From assembly GCF_000004075.3 (NCBI RefSeq), contig NC_026655.2, positions 8,494,001 through 8,558,000 on the forward strand: 64,000 bases of DNA, read 5' to 3'. The position numbers and the translations under genes were made by a program. This DNA comes from Cucumis sativus. Its lineage: Eukaryota > Streptophyta > Magnoliopsida > Cucurbitales > Cucurbitaceae. How positions within the stretch are numbered: position 1 is the first letter of the stretch; the number at the start of each line of letters is the position of its first letter. Under the pieces are notes generated by a model. The model did not search any database and had not been told where the DNA came from. It saw nothing but the letters and a program-made list of their open reading frames with translations. This document shows, piece by piece, positions 25,421 through 37,979 of this stretch.

Positions 25421-25572
25421 TTTTTCTTGATCGATGGATTAACTAATTATTTTCGCTATGGGCCTTAGAGGGATTCATTCAACCCTGATTTCATACTCAG
25501 TTCAACTATCATTCCCATTCCAAATGAAAGCAAAGCGTCTACCTCCGATTGCAGTCTAAAAGTACGATCTTG

Positions 25573-28299
25573 ATGAAGCTCATTGCGTATCGTCGATGGC
25601 TGAGAACTCCCAATGTAGACGGAAGTAGATTCAGAAAGTTTTGTACACGGCGGAGGAACCTCGAACTGGACAATGAAAATGATTCGCATTTCGTTTATGT
25701 GCTTGAGCAAATAGTAAGAGGAAATCAGAGCTGGAAGATTGCCTTCAACAACTCATCGATTTCAGGTAATATAGAGCCCCATCACGTAGAAAAGGTTTTG
25801 ATTCGAACTCTTGATGACTCCCGGTTGGCTTTGAGATTCTTCAATTTCTTGGGACTTCATAGAAATTTCCACCACTCCACTGCGTCATTTTGTATTTTAA
25901 TTCATTCCCTCCTTCAGAACAATTTGTTTTGGCCTGCATCTTCGCTTTTGCAAACCCTTTTGCTCCGTGGTCTAAACCCACATCAGATTTTTGAGAATTT
26001 TTTTGAATCTTATAAGAAGTACAAATTTTCTTCGAGTTCAGGTTTTGATATGTTGATTCAGCATTATGTACAGAACAAGAGAGTAATGGATGGCGTTTTG
26101 GTTGTAAATCTCATGAGAGATTATGGGTTATTGCCTGAAGTTAGAACTTTAAGTGCTCTGTTAAATGCCCTAGCACGAATTAGGAAATTTCGTCAGGTAT
26201 TGGAATTATTTGATACCCTTGTGAATGCAGGTGTTAAGCCCGATTGTTATATTTACACGGTAGTGGTTAAATGCTTGTGTGAATTGAAGGATTTTAACAA
26301 GGCCAAGGAAATAATTAATCAGGCTGAGGGAAATGGATGTAGTTTGAGTATTGTAACATATAACGTGTTTATCAATGGTCTCTGCAAGAGCAAGAGAGTT
26401 TGGGAGGCTGTTGAGGTCAAGAGATCGCTAGGTGAAAAGGGATTGAAAGCAGATTTAGTTACGTATTGCACGCTAGTGTTGGGATTGTGCAGAATCCAGG
26501 AGTTTGAAGTTGGGATGGAGATGATGGACGAAATGATTGAGCTGGGTTATGTTCCGAGCGAAGCTGCTGTTTCGGGACTCATAGAGGGGTTGATCAAAAT
26601 GGGGAGTATTGAAGGTGCTTTTGAGTTGCTAAACAAAGTTGGGAAACTTGGAGTAGTGCCTAACCTATTTGTTTATAATTCAATGATCAATTCATTGTGC
26701 AAAACTGGGAAATTGGAAGAAGCCGAGTTGCTTTTTAGTGTAATGGCTGAAAGGGGTTTGAATCCAAATGATGTCACTTATACGATCTTGATTGATGGAT
26801 TTGGAAGAAGGGCCAAACTGGATGTTGCGTTCTATTATTTCAATAAAATGATAGAGTGTGGCATAAGTGCAACTGTGTATTCGTACAATTCTATGATAAA
26901 TTGTCAATGCAAGTTTGGGAAAATGAAAATGGCGGAGCTTCTCTTCAAGGAGATGGTCGACAAAGGATTGAAACCAACAGTGGCAACTTATACTTCATTG
27001 ATTAGTGGATATTGCAAAGATGGGTTAGTGCCAAAAGCATTCAAGTTATATCATGAAATGACTGGAAAAGGCATTGCTCCAAATACTGTCACCTTTACTG
27101 CTCTTATTTGCGGTCTGTGCCAAATTAATAAAATGGCTGAGGCCAGTAAATTATTTGATGAAATGGTTGAACTGAAAATTCTTCCAAATGAGGTAACTTA
27201 TAATGTTTTAATTGAGGGGCACTGTAGGGAAGGTAACACCACAAGAGCTTTTGAATTGCTGGATGAAATGATTAAGAAGGGCCTTTCACCCGACACATAC
27301 ACCTATAGGCCCCTAATTGCTGGTCTTTGTTCTACTGGTAGAGTTTCTGAAGCAAAGGAGTTCATTAACGACCTTCACCACAAGCATCAAAGGTTGGATG
27401 AGTTGTGTTATACTGCACTTCTGCAGGGTTTCTGCAAGGAAGGAAGAATTAAGGAAGCTTTAGTTGCTCGCCAAGAAATGGTAGGACGTGGACTGCAGAT
27501 GGATCTAGTAAGTTATGCTGTGCTTATCAGTGGAGCTCTGAATCAGAATGATAGAATATTGTTTGAACTTCTAAGGGAAATGCATGGTAAAGGAATGCAA
27601 CCGGATAATGTAATATACACCATTTTGATTGATGGGTTCATTAAATCAGGAAATCTCAAAAAGGCATTTGAATTTTGGTACATTATGATTGGTGAAGGAT
27701 ATGTTCCCAATAGTGTGACGTACACGGCATTGGTGAATGGATTATTCAAGGCAGGATATGTGAATGAAGCCAAACTGCTTTTCAAGCGTATGCTGGTTGG
27801 TGAGGCCATTCCCAATCATATAACTTATGGTTGTTTTTTGGATCACCTCACGAAAGAAGGAAACATGGAGAATGCTCTACAACTACACAATGCAATGCTC
27901 CAAGGGAGTTTTGCAAATACTGTCACCTATAATATACTTATCCGGGGTTATTGCCAGATAGGAAAATTTCAAGAGGCAGCCAAGCTTCTCGATGTAATGA
28001 TTGGAATTGGTATGGTCCCAGATTGCATTACATATTCGACATTTATCTATGAATATTGTAAGAGGGGCAATGTGGATGCAGCTATGGACATGTGGGAGTG
28101 TATGTTGCAAAGAGGCTTGAAGCCTGATAGAGTAGTATTTAACTTTCTAATACATGCCTGTTGTCTCAATGGTGAACTGGACCGAGCTCTGCAGTTGCGC
28201 AATGACATGATGTTAAGGGGTTTGAAACCAACTCAATCGACCTATCATTCCCTGATGGTGCAACTTGCTCAACGAGCTAGGTTGACACAAGTTCAGTAG
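25573..28299 (+). CDS. P-class pentatricopeptide repeat protein
   Basis: This is an intronless gene of 908 codons for a PPR protein, a class that binds organellar RNA and acts in processing, stability or translation. About twenty tandem 35-residue repeats run from roughly residue 170 to the end, with the typical P-class rhythm VTYNVLIEGHCREGNTTRAFELLDEM; no E, DYW or SMR tail is present. The first 40 residues are rich in Arg and poor in acids (MKLIAYRRWLRTPNVDGSRFRKFCTRRR), consistent with a mitochondrial targeting peptide. The chosen ATG at 25573 opens this presequence; there is no earlier in-frame ATG in the open frame. It resembles Arabidopsis At5g59900 in length and architecture, by recollection. 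No defect is visible. It sits alone between two transposon-rich spacers. Confidence 0.93.
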   Translation: MKLIAYRRWLRTPNVDGSRFRKFCTRRRNLELDNENDSHFVYVLEQIVRGNQSWKIAFNNSSISGNIEPHHVEKVLIRTLDDSRLALRFFNFLGLHRNFHHSTASFCILIHSLLQNNLFWPASSLLQTLLLRGLNPHQIFENFFESYKKYKFSSSSGFDMLIQHYVQNKRVMDGVLVVNLMRDYGLLPEVRTLSALLNALARIRKFRQVLELFDTLVNAGVKPDCYIYTVVVKCLCELKDFNKAKEIINQAEGNGCSLSIVTYNVFINGLCKSKRVWEAVEVKRSLGEKGLKADLVTYCTLVLGLCRIQEFEVGMEMMDEMIELGYVPSEAAVSGLIEGLIKMGSIEGAFELLNKVGKLGVVPNLFVYNSMINSLCKTGKLEEAELLFSVMAERGLNPNDVTYTILIDGFGRRAKLDVAFYYFNKMIECGISATVYSYNSMINCQCKFGKMKMAELLFKEMVDKGLKPTVATYTSLISGYCKDGLVPKAFKLYHEMTGKGIAPNTVTFTALICGLCQINKMAEASKLFDEMVELKILPNEVTYNVLIEGHCREGNTTRAFELLDEMIKKGLSPDTYTYRPLIAGLCSTGRVSEAKEFINDLHHKHQRLDELCYTALLQGFCKEGRIKEALVARQEMVGRGLQMDLVSYAVLISGALNQNDRILFELLREMHGKGMQPDNVIYTILIDGFIKSGNLKKAFEFWYIMIGEGYVPNSVTYTALVNGLFKAGYVNEAKLLFKRMLVGEAIPNHITYGCFLDHLTKEGNMENALQLHNAMLQGSFANTVTYNILIRGYCQIGKFQEAAKLLDVMIGIGMVPDCITYSTFIYEYCKRGNVDAAMDMWECMLQRGLKPDRVVFNFLIHACCLNGELDRALQLRNDMMLRGLKPTQSTYHSLMVQLAQRARLTQVQ

Positions 28300-29639
28300 T
28301 TGATGAATTAATGACAATGCTTGAAGAAAACCACGCAGCGGACTTTTAATATCTACAGTTGCAAAGACTGGAGGCTCAACATTGTAGTTAATAATACCCC
28401 ATGTAAAATAGAAGCAAAAATGATTGTTGTGCATTAGTGATAGATGATGAGCAAAACAAGGCGTACAAACTAACACAACTTTTGTACACAACATTAAATG
28501 CAAAGTGTTTAGGCTAGGCTGTCGTTAAATTGATTCATTTATAAAAGTTTACAATAAGGTGGGTGATTTCAAATGAAAAAAAAGGTTATAAATTGATACA
28601 GTTACCAGTGTAGAGTTAAAAATTTATTTAATTATTAGTTCAATTTTAAATTAATACAACCCCAAAAGTCTAAGAGTGTATAAAGGGATATTTTTCCTTA
28701 AATTTTATATTAGTTAGGTCAATATAGAATATTAATTGTAAATCTTTTAGTTAAAAAGAAAATTGTTGTAAATGATAAAATTGTTGAAAATATTTATAAA
28801 ATATATTAAAAAATTCATATTCTATCCATGATAGATACTTAAGACACCAAATGTCTGTCATTACTCTAAAATTTTACTCTAAAATTTTACTTGTAAATAA
28901 TTTAGTTCCTTGTATTATGTTATTTGAAAAATCTAGTTCCTTGTATTATGTTATTTGAAAAATCCGCCAGTTAAAAATTATTAACTCTAGATAACGACTA
29001 TATTTAATAATTCATTAGAATTAATAGTAATGATTAATTGATATTAGTTTGTATATTAATTAACTATACTTTACTTTATTGATGTTTTAAATATAATCAA
29101 ATTTTACTTTTCATCGGTCTATTAGAAGTAGAAAGTAAAATTTTGTTATAATTGTAAATATTTTCAAGTGTAGTCTATATATAACAAGAATGTAAAGGAA
29201 AATGGTAAAAAATATCAAATTTAACAAAATATTTACAATCTATAGTAAAATTTTAGATTCTTTTGATATCCTTCTATTAGTGATATTGATAACCCGTGAT
29301 AGAAGTCTATCGCTTGCTATCATTGATAGAATAAAAAAAATTGCTATAACTCATAAATATTTTAATTTATTTTTCTACTTTTAAAAATGCTCCAAATTTA
29401 AAATATTTAGTATAACAAAAAAAAAGAAAAAGTCTATTAAGTTCCATGGTTCTATTTTGTTTTTGTTCTTATTTTTATGGCTTATGGGTGTGTACCTTGG
29501 ATAGGCACAAATAAATTGTTATTTTTCAATTCGAGATAGGCATATAGATAGAATTATATCTATGTCTATCTCATTTAGACATAGATAGTATCTCAGATAT
29601 TTGTTTATACTGATTACTTTTCTCTTACTTATCTTGTAT
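28300..29639. other. AT-rich intergenic with small repeats
   Basis: The first 200 bp are likely the 3' untranslated region of the PPR gene. The remainder holds a perfect 31-bp tandem duplication (28903-28964) and two stretches of the TCTATC/GATAGA repeat type (28750-28880 and 29080-29420). No gene is seen. Confidence 0.5.
28903..28964. repeat. Perfect 31-bp tandem duplication
   Basis: Two identical 31-bp units (28903-28933 and 28934-28964), each running from TAGTTCCTTG to GAAAAATC, stand head to tail. Perfect identity in unconstrained spacer DNA points to a recent slippage or double-strand-break repair event. Confidence 0.9.
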
Positions 29640-30060
29640 ATTAGGTTGATCCTGTTAGGAACACTAAGTACAAGGTAATGGATGAAAATGAATAGTTTAC
29701 CGTGAAGCTAGACTTTGACATATTGTAGTTGTTGAGTATGAGATTTGAGGAAATTTCATGTGCACATGTCCTCGTTGTTCTACATATGCTTAATTTAGAT
29801 ATCTATTCTTATGTAGCTGAGTTTTATTATAGAGAAACATTGACAGCAACGTACAGTGGTTGTGTTCAACTGGAGTTTATTAGGATTGGAGAGTCAAAGA
29901 TGATATCATGAAAACATTACCTCCTATTGTCAAATATCAAGCCGAAAGTAAAGAATTCCATCTATATAAGGCGATTTTAACATTTTAAGATGTTTTAATT
30001 GTAGTCGTAAAGGTCACATAGTTGGACTTGCAAAGTTGGAACAATTAGTCAAAAGATGTA
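29640..30060 (+). mobile_element. MULE transposase fragment (SWIM zinc-finger region)
   Basis: Plus-strand pieces read VDPVRNTKYKVMDENE, RFEEISCAHVLVVLHMLNLD, IYSYVAEFYYRETLTATYSG and a CSRKGHIVGLAK zinc-knuckle-like end. This order matches the C-terminal region of plant Mutator-like transposases: a SWIM zinc finger with C..F..I.C.H, then the YS..YY...TYSG stretch, then a knuckle. Stops and frame changes interrupt it, the first SWIM cysteine is not evident, and the catalytic domain is absent. It is a short relic with no visible termini. Confidence 0.72.
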
Positions 30061-30417
30061 ATCATTCTTTTTGCACTATAATACATGTATATACAAATGG
30101 ATTGACATTACAATTTATGAATGAATTTTATTTATTTATTTTGTCTCTCTATCTATCCCTCTTAAATTGTAATTTATCACTATTTATATCTACGGTCTAT
30201 TTCACTATCTCCTCCTACAAACTATTATCATTTTCCTAGTTGGGGTTACCAATTGTGGATAGACAACGATAGAGTTATATTGCTCTTTATCTCAAGCAGA
30301 CAATGTAAAGTTTTATCTTCTTGTATTCCAACTTTTTCCTCTTCTTTTCTTGTTCTTTTATTTCAGTTTTTTCATCTTCTTGAATTTCGACTTCTTATGT
30401 CTGCAAGGGTATAATAG

Positions 30418-32505
30418 AATGTAATGACCTAACTCTTTATACTAAGCTAAAGTCATTACTCAAAAGATAAATAAACACCTAGAGACATTTTGTTGAAATG
30501 AGGAAAACTAAAAATTTTATAAAATTAACTATCAAATAAATGTTCAAAAGGCATAAAGTCGACAAAATCAATAAAAATAATTTTAAAATGTGACGTGCGG
30601 GTTCTAACGGTTTTAAAGAAAAAAAAAAGACAACTTTAAATAAAATATCTAAATTTTATAATACTTAAAAACTTATAAATAAATGCAGAAGCAAAATTGT
30701 GTCCCTATATGATATGTCACGGATCCTTCATGTCACTCGCCAACTTTTCGAATCCTCTATCTTTGCATGAAATATTAAACATAAGAAAAAGTGAGTATAT
30801 AAAATATACCAGGTAAGAAACTCACTACTAGTTTCGCTAGGTGTCTGTTAACTTCCTATTAAGAGTATGGGAGAAGGTACCGAAACTATCATGTGTTTGA
30901 TGAAACACATGCAATCTAGTGATCCCGAAGGAACACTCTCATATCGGTGAACCTGAAGGAACACCTATGACATTAGGCTATAACTATCGTATGTCCGATG
31001 GAACACACACAACTTAGTGATTCAAAGAAACACTCTCATTTATCGGTGAGCCGAAGGAACACCTATGATATCGAGCTGTAGTGATCCCGTTGGACCGCTC
31101 ATAAACATAAACATGACAAACTGGTGGTTCCGTCGAACCCACACATTTATAAATTTGTGAAAAGGTGGTGATCCCGAGGGACATCGATATGGGTACAACC
31201 CTAATAGACAAAGTTAACAGAACACTCATCCATAACATGTAGCATGTCATAAATATCATAACATGACATGAATATCAATCATAACGTTCTTATCATGTGA
31301 TTAATAATATATCATGCATAATAACATATCAGTCATATCAGTCATCCATATCTATCACATATTAACAGTCACGTTATGCATCTTAGCTACATAAATGCAT
31401 AATAGAAAATACATGCAAGCTCTTGATTCTGTTTTCGAAAGTCTAGTAGTAGAATCTCTTACTTCGGATATTAGCTTAAAAATTTATTCCTTAATCATCA
31501 AATTCTAATAAGAGTGAAATCACATATCTTAATTAATAAATAATAACGGTTAGATATGACCTCTAAAATTCTCCAATTAATCAACTTACCTAAAGTTGAG
31601 ACTGAAACCAAATTCAATCAAGGAAAATTCCCCATTAGTTCTTCTAATTTAGCCAACTGAATCGAAAATAATTCCAACTTTAAGAAAAATAATTCAACTT
31701 AATCCCACAAATTTAATTTACTTAGACCGAAAATTAATATTTGATGGACATACCTAAAATCCAACCAAATACTTACCAAAAGTATCAAAATAGCTCAATT
31801 GGCTTGAAAGAAAGGGTTGCAACAACTTGGCTACACTGCTCGTGAAGGCTAGAGGAAACTCACACGTGACTGAAGGAGGAAGGATCAACTTGATCTCGGC
31901 TTGGTTTGGGTGAATTCGACTGAGATTGGAGTGGACGACTCGAATGCAGAGATAGATGGACGGTAAACGATTATTGCTCAGCTTCATCTGAGACAGAGAG
32001 AGCTAAAAATACTTAAACCTTTGGAACTTATTAATTCTTGAGAAAGAAAAAAGAAAGTGAAGCTTATAGGAAAGAGAGCTAAAAATACTGAGAAAAATTT
32101 TAAGAAATAAGATCTAGGTTTAAGAGAAAGAGAAAAGTTGAAAAATTTGGCGAAGTGTTGAAGATGTGATGTTGGCAACCAAGAAGGAAAGCTAAGCTTG
32201 ATGGTTAAAATATTGGCTAAGTATAAAGAGGTTATGTTGCTAAGTGTTTAATATTGAAGTTGGCCTAGGTGAGAAGACGTTTTTTGGGCATGAAAAACCT
32301 CCAAAGACGAGGCTATGCATGGAGTTGCTAGGCATTGGACTTAAACCTAGGTGAAATAATCTCCAAAGAGGTTATCTATGCATTGGGGTTGAGGCTTAGC
32401 GACAAGCTTGAGAGTTTAGTTGGGCGAGAAAGCATGCTAGATGAGAAGATCATGGGCATTAAGGCATGCTACGGGAGAAGACATTAGAGGTTAGTCTTGT
32501 GATTA
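30418..32505 (+). repeat. Long LTR-like repeat, possibly a solo LTR of a Ty3-type element
   Basis: The block begins TGTAATGACCTAACTC, a beginning I associate with long plant Ty3-type LTRs. Inside, 30900-31200 carries several degenerate copies of a GTGATCCCGAAGGAACACTC-like word alternating with CGGTGAACCTGAAGGAACACC. The last 300 bp contain repeated GGCATGC/GCATTGG-type text. No coding domain is present. The right boundary is placed where copia reverse transcriptase sequence starts on the other strand; no matching right terminus or target duplication was confirmed. The assignment is tentative. Confidence 0.4.
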
Positions 32506-35500
32506 GGACATAACGTGGTAAATCCCATGAAGAAATGCAGTCTTAACATCCATCTGTTCAACTTCTAAGTCAAGACTAGCTGCCAAACCCAAAACGACAC
32601 ATATGGAGGACAACTTGATAACTGAAGCAAAACTTTCATCAAAGTCAATACCTTTCTTCTGACTGAACCCTTTTACAACCAATCTTGCTTTGTAACGTGA
32701 CTTTGAGGTATGTTGTTCATGTTTAATTTTGTAAACCCACTTATTTTTCAGTGCAGTTTCTTCTTTGGGCAACTTAACAAGCTCAAAAGCGTGGTTTGCA
32801 TGTAAAGATTTCATCTCATTTTTCATTGCATCGTTCCACTATCTTTTGTGCTCATCCTCTATGGCCTCTTCATAACTCTCCGGTTCTTCCCCATCAGTTA
32901 ATAACAAATATTCATTAGGTGAGTATCTTATCGATTGATGTCGATCTCTAACAGATCTCCTGAGTGAAACATTTGTAAACCTTAAACCCTAAACCCTAAA
33001 TCCTAATTGTTAGGTCTTCAACAAATACAACATCTTAACTTTTGATGAGCTTTTTCTTAACTGGATCATGTAATCTATAACCGAATTGATCTTGGCCATA
33101 TCCAAGGAACACACATGGTTAGTTTTTGCATCAAGCTTTGTTCTCTCATCTTTAGATACATGAGCAAAAGCTTTACAACCAAAGACATGTAGGTGATTGC
33201 AAGATATATCCTTACCTCACCATATTCTGTTTGGAACTTCTGATTCCAATGGAACATATGATGTGAGATTCAAAACATGTACAACTGTATTTAATGCTTC
33301 GCCCCAAAATGATTGTGGCAACTGTGACTCAGATAGTAAGCATCTCACTCTCTCAATCAATGTTCAACCTTTCAATAACTATTCCATTTAATTGTCGAGT
33401 CTTAAAAGGTTTCTTTTGATGTCCAATGCCATGAGTTTTGTAATATTCATAAAAAAAGTCCATAATACTCACCTTCATTATCAGTTTTAACGCATTAAGT
33501 TTTTCACCAAATTCTCTCTCAACAAAGGCATGAAACTGGTTAAACACTTGCAACACTTGATCTTTAGTCTTCAAGTTGTAAACCCATATTTTTCTTGAAT
33601 GATCATCAATAAATGTTATAAAATACGATGCACCCCCAAGCGACTTTGTTTTCATGGGATCACACACATCAGAATGTACCAACTCTAGTACATTTGTCTT
33701 TATTGAATGTTGAGATGATTTAAAGGTAACCCTCATTTGCTTTCCTGCCAAACAATGAAGACACCGTTTTAGAGGTGCACTCTTAAATCAGGAAGATGAT
33801 TTTTTTTTTTGTTAAAATCTTTAAGCCCTTCTCACTCATATGACTAAGTCTCTTATGCCAAAGCTCAACATTCACTTCATCATTTACTGTAGTATAGTGA
33901 AAAAAAATTATGTTCTTTGCTATAACCATAGAACCTTTAAGTAAGCTTCCATATGCCATTATCAAAGGGTATTGTAGAAATCTTCGTCATCAAGCTTACC
34001 TGTAGAAATCAAGTTCATATGAATATCTAGACCATTTATGGACAAGTTCACATTTTTCATAATCAACCTAAAACCATTTTTGTTCTTCAAGTGTACATCT
34101 CTATGCCCACTAAATTGGATTATCCATCATTGCCCATCCTAACACTGCCAAAATCACCAGGAGTATAGGATGCAAAAAATTCCCTCTTCGAAGTAGAATG
34201 GAATTGAACCACCACTATCAATCACCCAACTGCTATGTTGTGTGGCAAGATTTACAACATCACCTCCGGACAAGATGAAAAAAATCTTTAGTGGCTACCA
34301 TGATTGTATCAACATCATTGTCATCGTCATTATTCTTTTCTTTGTCCTTATGATTTTTACTATCTCTTTTCAATTTTCGACAATACTTCTTTATATGTCA
34401 CTTTTCATGGAAATAGTGACACTTAACATTTGCAAATCGGTCACTCTTGCTTTTGCTTCTATTATTACCTCTCAAACCTTTATTTTTACTCCTCCCTCTC
34501 TTTTCAGTAACTAGAACATCTGACTGTGAAGAAGAACTATGAGACTTTCTTCTCATCTCCTCGTTCAACACTCTACTTTTTACTAAGTTCATACTTAATA
34601 CACCATTTGGGATTGAGTTCGATAAGGAAGTTCTGAATATTTTCCACGAGTCCGAAAATGTACCAAGCACCTAACCCATGTATCTCATCCTCAAACTTGA
34701 TATTCATCCTAGATAATTGATTTAAAATACCTTGGAAAGTATTCAAGTGTTCTAACATAGACGCTTCATCTTGATACTCAAACTCCATCATTTGTTTAAT
34801 TAGAAACATTATATTATTACCAGTTTTAGGCACACATAGCGATTTGAGAGAGCTTATTCTACATAATTCGTGCATGAATTTCTTCACAAATATAGTTTAG
34901 AAAATTATCTTCTGCCCATAGCATCGTAAACCCTCACACTTTTCTATGACATAATTCCCATTTTTTATCAGTTTTGTCGTCACGCTTCTCATTAGAAAAA
35001 ACTGAAAGGTGCAAGTCATTTACATACAATATCTCTTCCATTTTTCTTTTCCATATTTGATATAATTTGACCCATTAAGGGTAATTATCTTAGCTGAATT
35101 AGTATCCATATTCAATACAAGACAATTTCAATTAAATACCAATTAATTAACTTGGCTCTGATACCACTTTGTTACGATAAACACTTTTCACTTGGATCAA
35201 TTATTCCACTCTTATGTGAACCTGTTAGAATACTAATCAATAATAATAATAATAATAATACTCTCACATGTGCAAGAAAGAATAATTGATGCCACACATA
35301 AAGTCAAAGAATTACAAGTTAATTAAATTTCTAAAACGACATGTCGTGGAGGAGATACAAGTGGTTGTTTTGACATGACATAGAGAAATCAACAACATTG
35401 GTGTGGTTAAGAATCACGAGTCAATTCATCTGAATCTGAATCACTAGCATTATAGTCTATCGCAATCAATGTTAGCTTATGAAATTAGCAAGATATGTTA

Positions 35501-35559
35501 AAAGAGGATGGATAAGATAAGGAAAAGACATTAACAAATAAGAGATTTATATTGTAACA
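32505..35559 (-). mobile_element. Ty1/copia LTR retrotransposon fossil with one LTR
   Basis: This is a broken minus-strand copia element, old and with many breaks. In its own 5'-3' order it has a left LTR (35559-35170), a primer binding site TGGTATCAGAGCC just inside it (about 35166-35154), a gag region (34887-34570) followed by a zinc-knuckle/protease interval, a GAG-pre-integrase and integrase region with HSDVCDP and FITFIDDHSR (33965-33353), and the start of reverse transcriptase with WVYKIKH and DVKTAFLHG (32826-32505). The rest of reverse transcriptase, RNase H and the right LTR are absent, and the long repeat at 30418 begins where they should be. A short telomere-like repeat lies between integrase and reverse transcriptase. 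Confidence 0.85.
35170..35559 (-). repeat. Copia long terminal repeat, about 390 bp
   Basis: On the plus strand the segment begins TGTTAC and ends GTAACA, a perfect 6-bp inverted terminal repeat with the canonical TG...CA ends. On the element strand it stops three bases before the primer binding site, exactly where an LTR should end. It holds an (AAT)n microsatellite near 35240-35262. Its partner LTR is missing, so no age can be estimated from LTR divergence. Confidence 0.7.
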
Positions 35560-37979
35560 ATCAACCTGGATGTTTATCACTAACTTTCCAGACCGACGAT
35601 CGACTTCTTGATGCTTTTGTCATATGAATTCTTCCCCAAAATCAAAATACATCAAAATACACTTGACACCTTTAAAATTAGCTTGCTGTAAAATAGAGTA
35701 ATACAAAAGAAACAGGAAAAAAAAAAAGAAAGCAATGTCACAACCACATATTACTATACAAGTACAAACAATAGAAATAATGAAACTTTGGTTAAATACA
35801 TTCATATTTATTCTTCTGTTCTAAAAGACTCCTCCAGTTGACACTGATTTTTCTCTACTTTCGAATTAATTTCGACGATAAGATTTTTTAATAATATCTC
35901 ATATAAGCAAGCACAAAGCAAACACAAACAGTATTTATCAACTAAATTTCTAAAAAAAAAAAAAAACAAACAAAATTGAGGAACATGACTAAGAAGTAAA
36001 GTAGAGGAAAAGTAGAATACGTTGGAGGTTACCGCAAGATTGGAATAACGGTGATTCCATTACCACAACCCAACCTTCAAAACTTTACAATACTTCTTAC
36101 AAGAAACCAGTTCACGGGAATTCCTTCAACAAATACTGCCTTTCCTGAACCCCAAATATAAAATACTCAAATCACAACCAAACTAAGAGAAACAACAAAG
36201 TTAGGTTGCTACGAATACAAAAATGTTCAAATACTAAGGAAAACATACCTATAATTATCAATAATCACTTCCCTCTATCCTTCAATCAAACCAACTCAAT
36301 AGCAACCATAAACAAAATATCAATAGAAAAATTCAAAAGTACTAAAATTCACTTGGAAAATGCATAGACAAACAAAAAGACCCTACACACCATCAAAGTT
36401 TAAGATCTCACATTTCATTTTTCATTCTTTTTTTCTCAAAGCTTCGGCCCATAGCCATGACATCTCCTTTGGCCTTGATTTCCTAATTCGAACGAACAAA
36501 AATCAATCAAATGCTTCATTGAGGCATTTCATCAAACACATTGTAAGCTACCAAAATGTTTCATCACCAACCTACACAATCTAAACGAAAATCACAAGAT
36601 TCACATCTGCATCTCATACAAACACAATCTACAATCTCCGTCCTGTCCACATACACACATTTATATATAGATTCCATGACAATCACGATATACATTCGAC
36701 GTCAAGTCTACTTCAATTCATATACATTCATATATATTTTCAGTCAGCCCACAGTATACATTCAACACACATACAGTTCACAATCACAGTTCGCAATCAC
36801 AATTGAGTCCAATAGAAAATCTCTTACCTTAAGATTTCTTGGTCAACAAAGTCCAACACACCAATCCTAATTTAAATAGAAAATTTAACTCCAAATAAAC
36901 TTGTCGTGATTCGTTGAGGTCTAACTCCGCCTCAATTAACACCTTCAAAGAGCAATATTAACCAACCGTTTAAATTTAACATTTTATCTCAACGAATCAA
37001 TCATACGGAAACTACCAAATTCACAATTACGAACTTACACTAAAACCCAATACAGTGGTAGGGCAGAAATTGCAATTTAGCGAAGATCTAGATGTGACCC
37101 ATCCTGGTTGGGGAAGTGTAGTCGCGTTACACGCACGATTGGAAGACACGGGCGCGCGCGATTTCAGATTTGCGAACGGAGGTAGAGGCAGCTTCACGAC
37201 GCACCACTTCGCCAACGGCAGACAACTTCACGACAGAGTGGTTCGTGACGGTGAGCCGGCGTGAACGGTCGGCGGCCTTGCTTCGCGAACGGAGATGGAG
37301 ACGATTGGGACGGGGCTACCGGTGAGAACCCGGCGTTGCAGATCTGGACAACGGCGCGGTGAGACGGTTGTGTCTGGCTGGGTTTGGACGGAACAGAGAG
37401 GAGAAAAGAGGGAGACAGCCGGCGATGCAGATCTGGACGACGGTTGTGAGCGGAGGGCGTGGCGGTTTTGGCTTCGACGGAGATAGTGCAATGGCACGGA
37501 GACGGTGGCAGCGGCGGTTAGGACTGGGCACGACGACGCAGACCTGGACAGAGGGTTACATGGCACTGGGCGGGAGGTCACGCGGCGGCTGCTTGCTGCG
37601 AACGGAAAGGAGAAGAGAAGATGGAGATGGTCGCGGCGCTCGGGAGGAAGAAGAAGGGAGAAAAGAAAAGAAAAAGAAAAAGAAGAAAAAAAAAGAAAAA
37701 TAATAAAATTTTGGGAGGAAGAAGATGGGAGGAAGAATTTGGGGAATTTGGGTTTTTTTAAAAATATAAATATGTAATTTTAATTTTTAAATATAAAATA
37801 ATAAAAATTTTAACCCTAACATTTTATGACATTTAATAACTGTCGCGAAAAGTGTTTTCCGAAAAATTCCGTCTTTTTCCGCCAAAAACGCGAAATTTTA
37901 TATTTCGTGACAGTTTTTTTTTCTTCCATTCGTATTTTGAGATATATAACTGTCATTGTAGGGTTGTTTTCTTCTAGTG
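35560..37979. other. Probable non-autonomous DNA element with a GC-rich interior and a CACTA-like end
   Basis: No protein-coding gene is supported. The stretch 36000-37000 is A/C-rich and featureless. From about 37040 to 37640 the composition jumps to GC-rich with many CG dinucleotides. It returns abruptly to AT-rich at 37680, passes through CG-containing words (GTCGCGAAAAG, CGCGAAATTTT, CGTGACAG) and ends in TTTTCTTCTAGTG at 37979. Read on the other strand, that end is CACTAGAAGAAAA, a CACTA-type terminus with CG-bearing subterminal words behind it. I could not locate the opposite terminus. Confidence 0.35.

Noticed and set aside
37055-37777. Several overlapping frames of 60-117 codons in the GC-rich island
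   Set aside because: Open frames appear on both strands and in all phases, rich in Arg, Gly, Ser and Pro, as expected from base composition alone. None has a recognisable domain.
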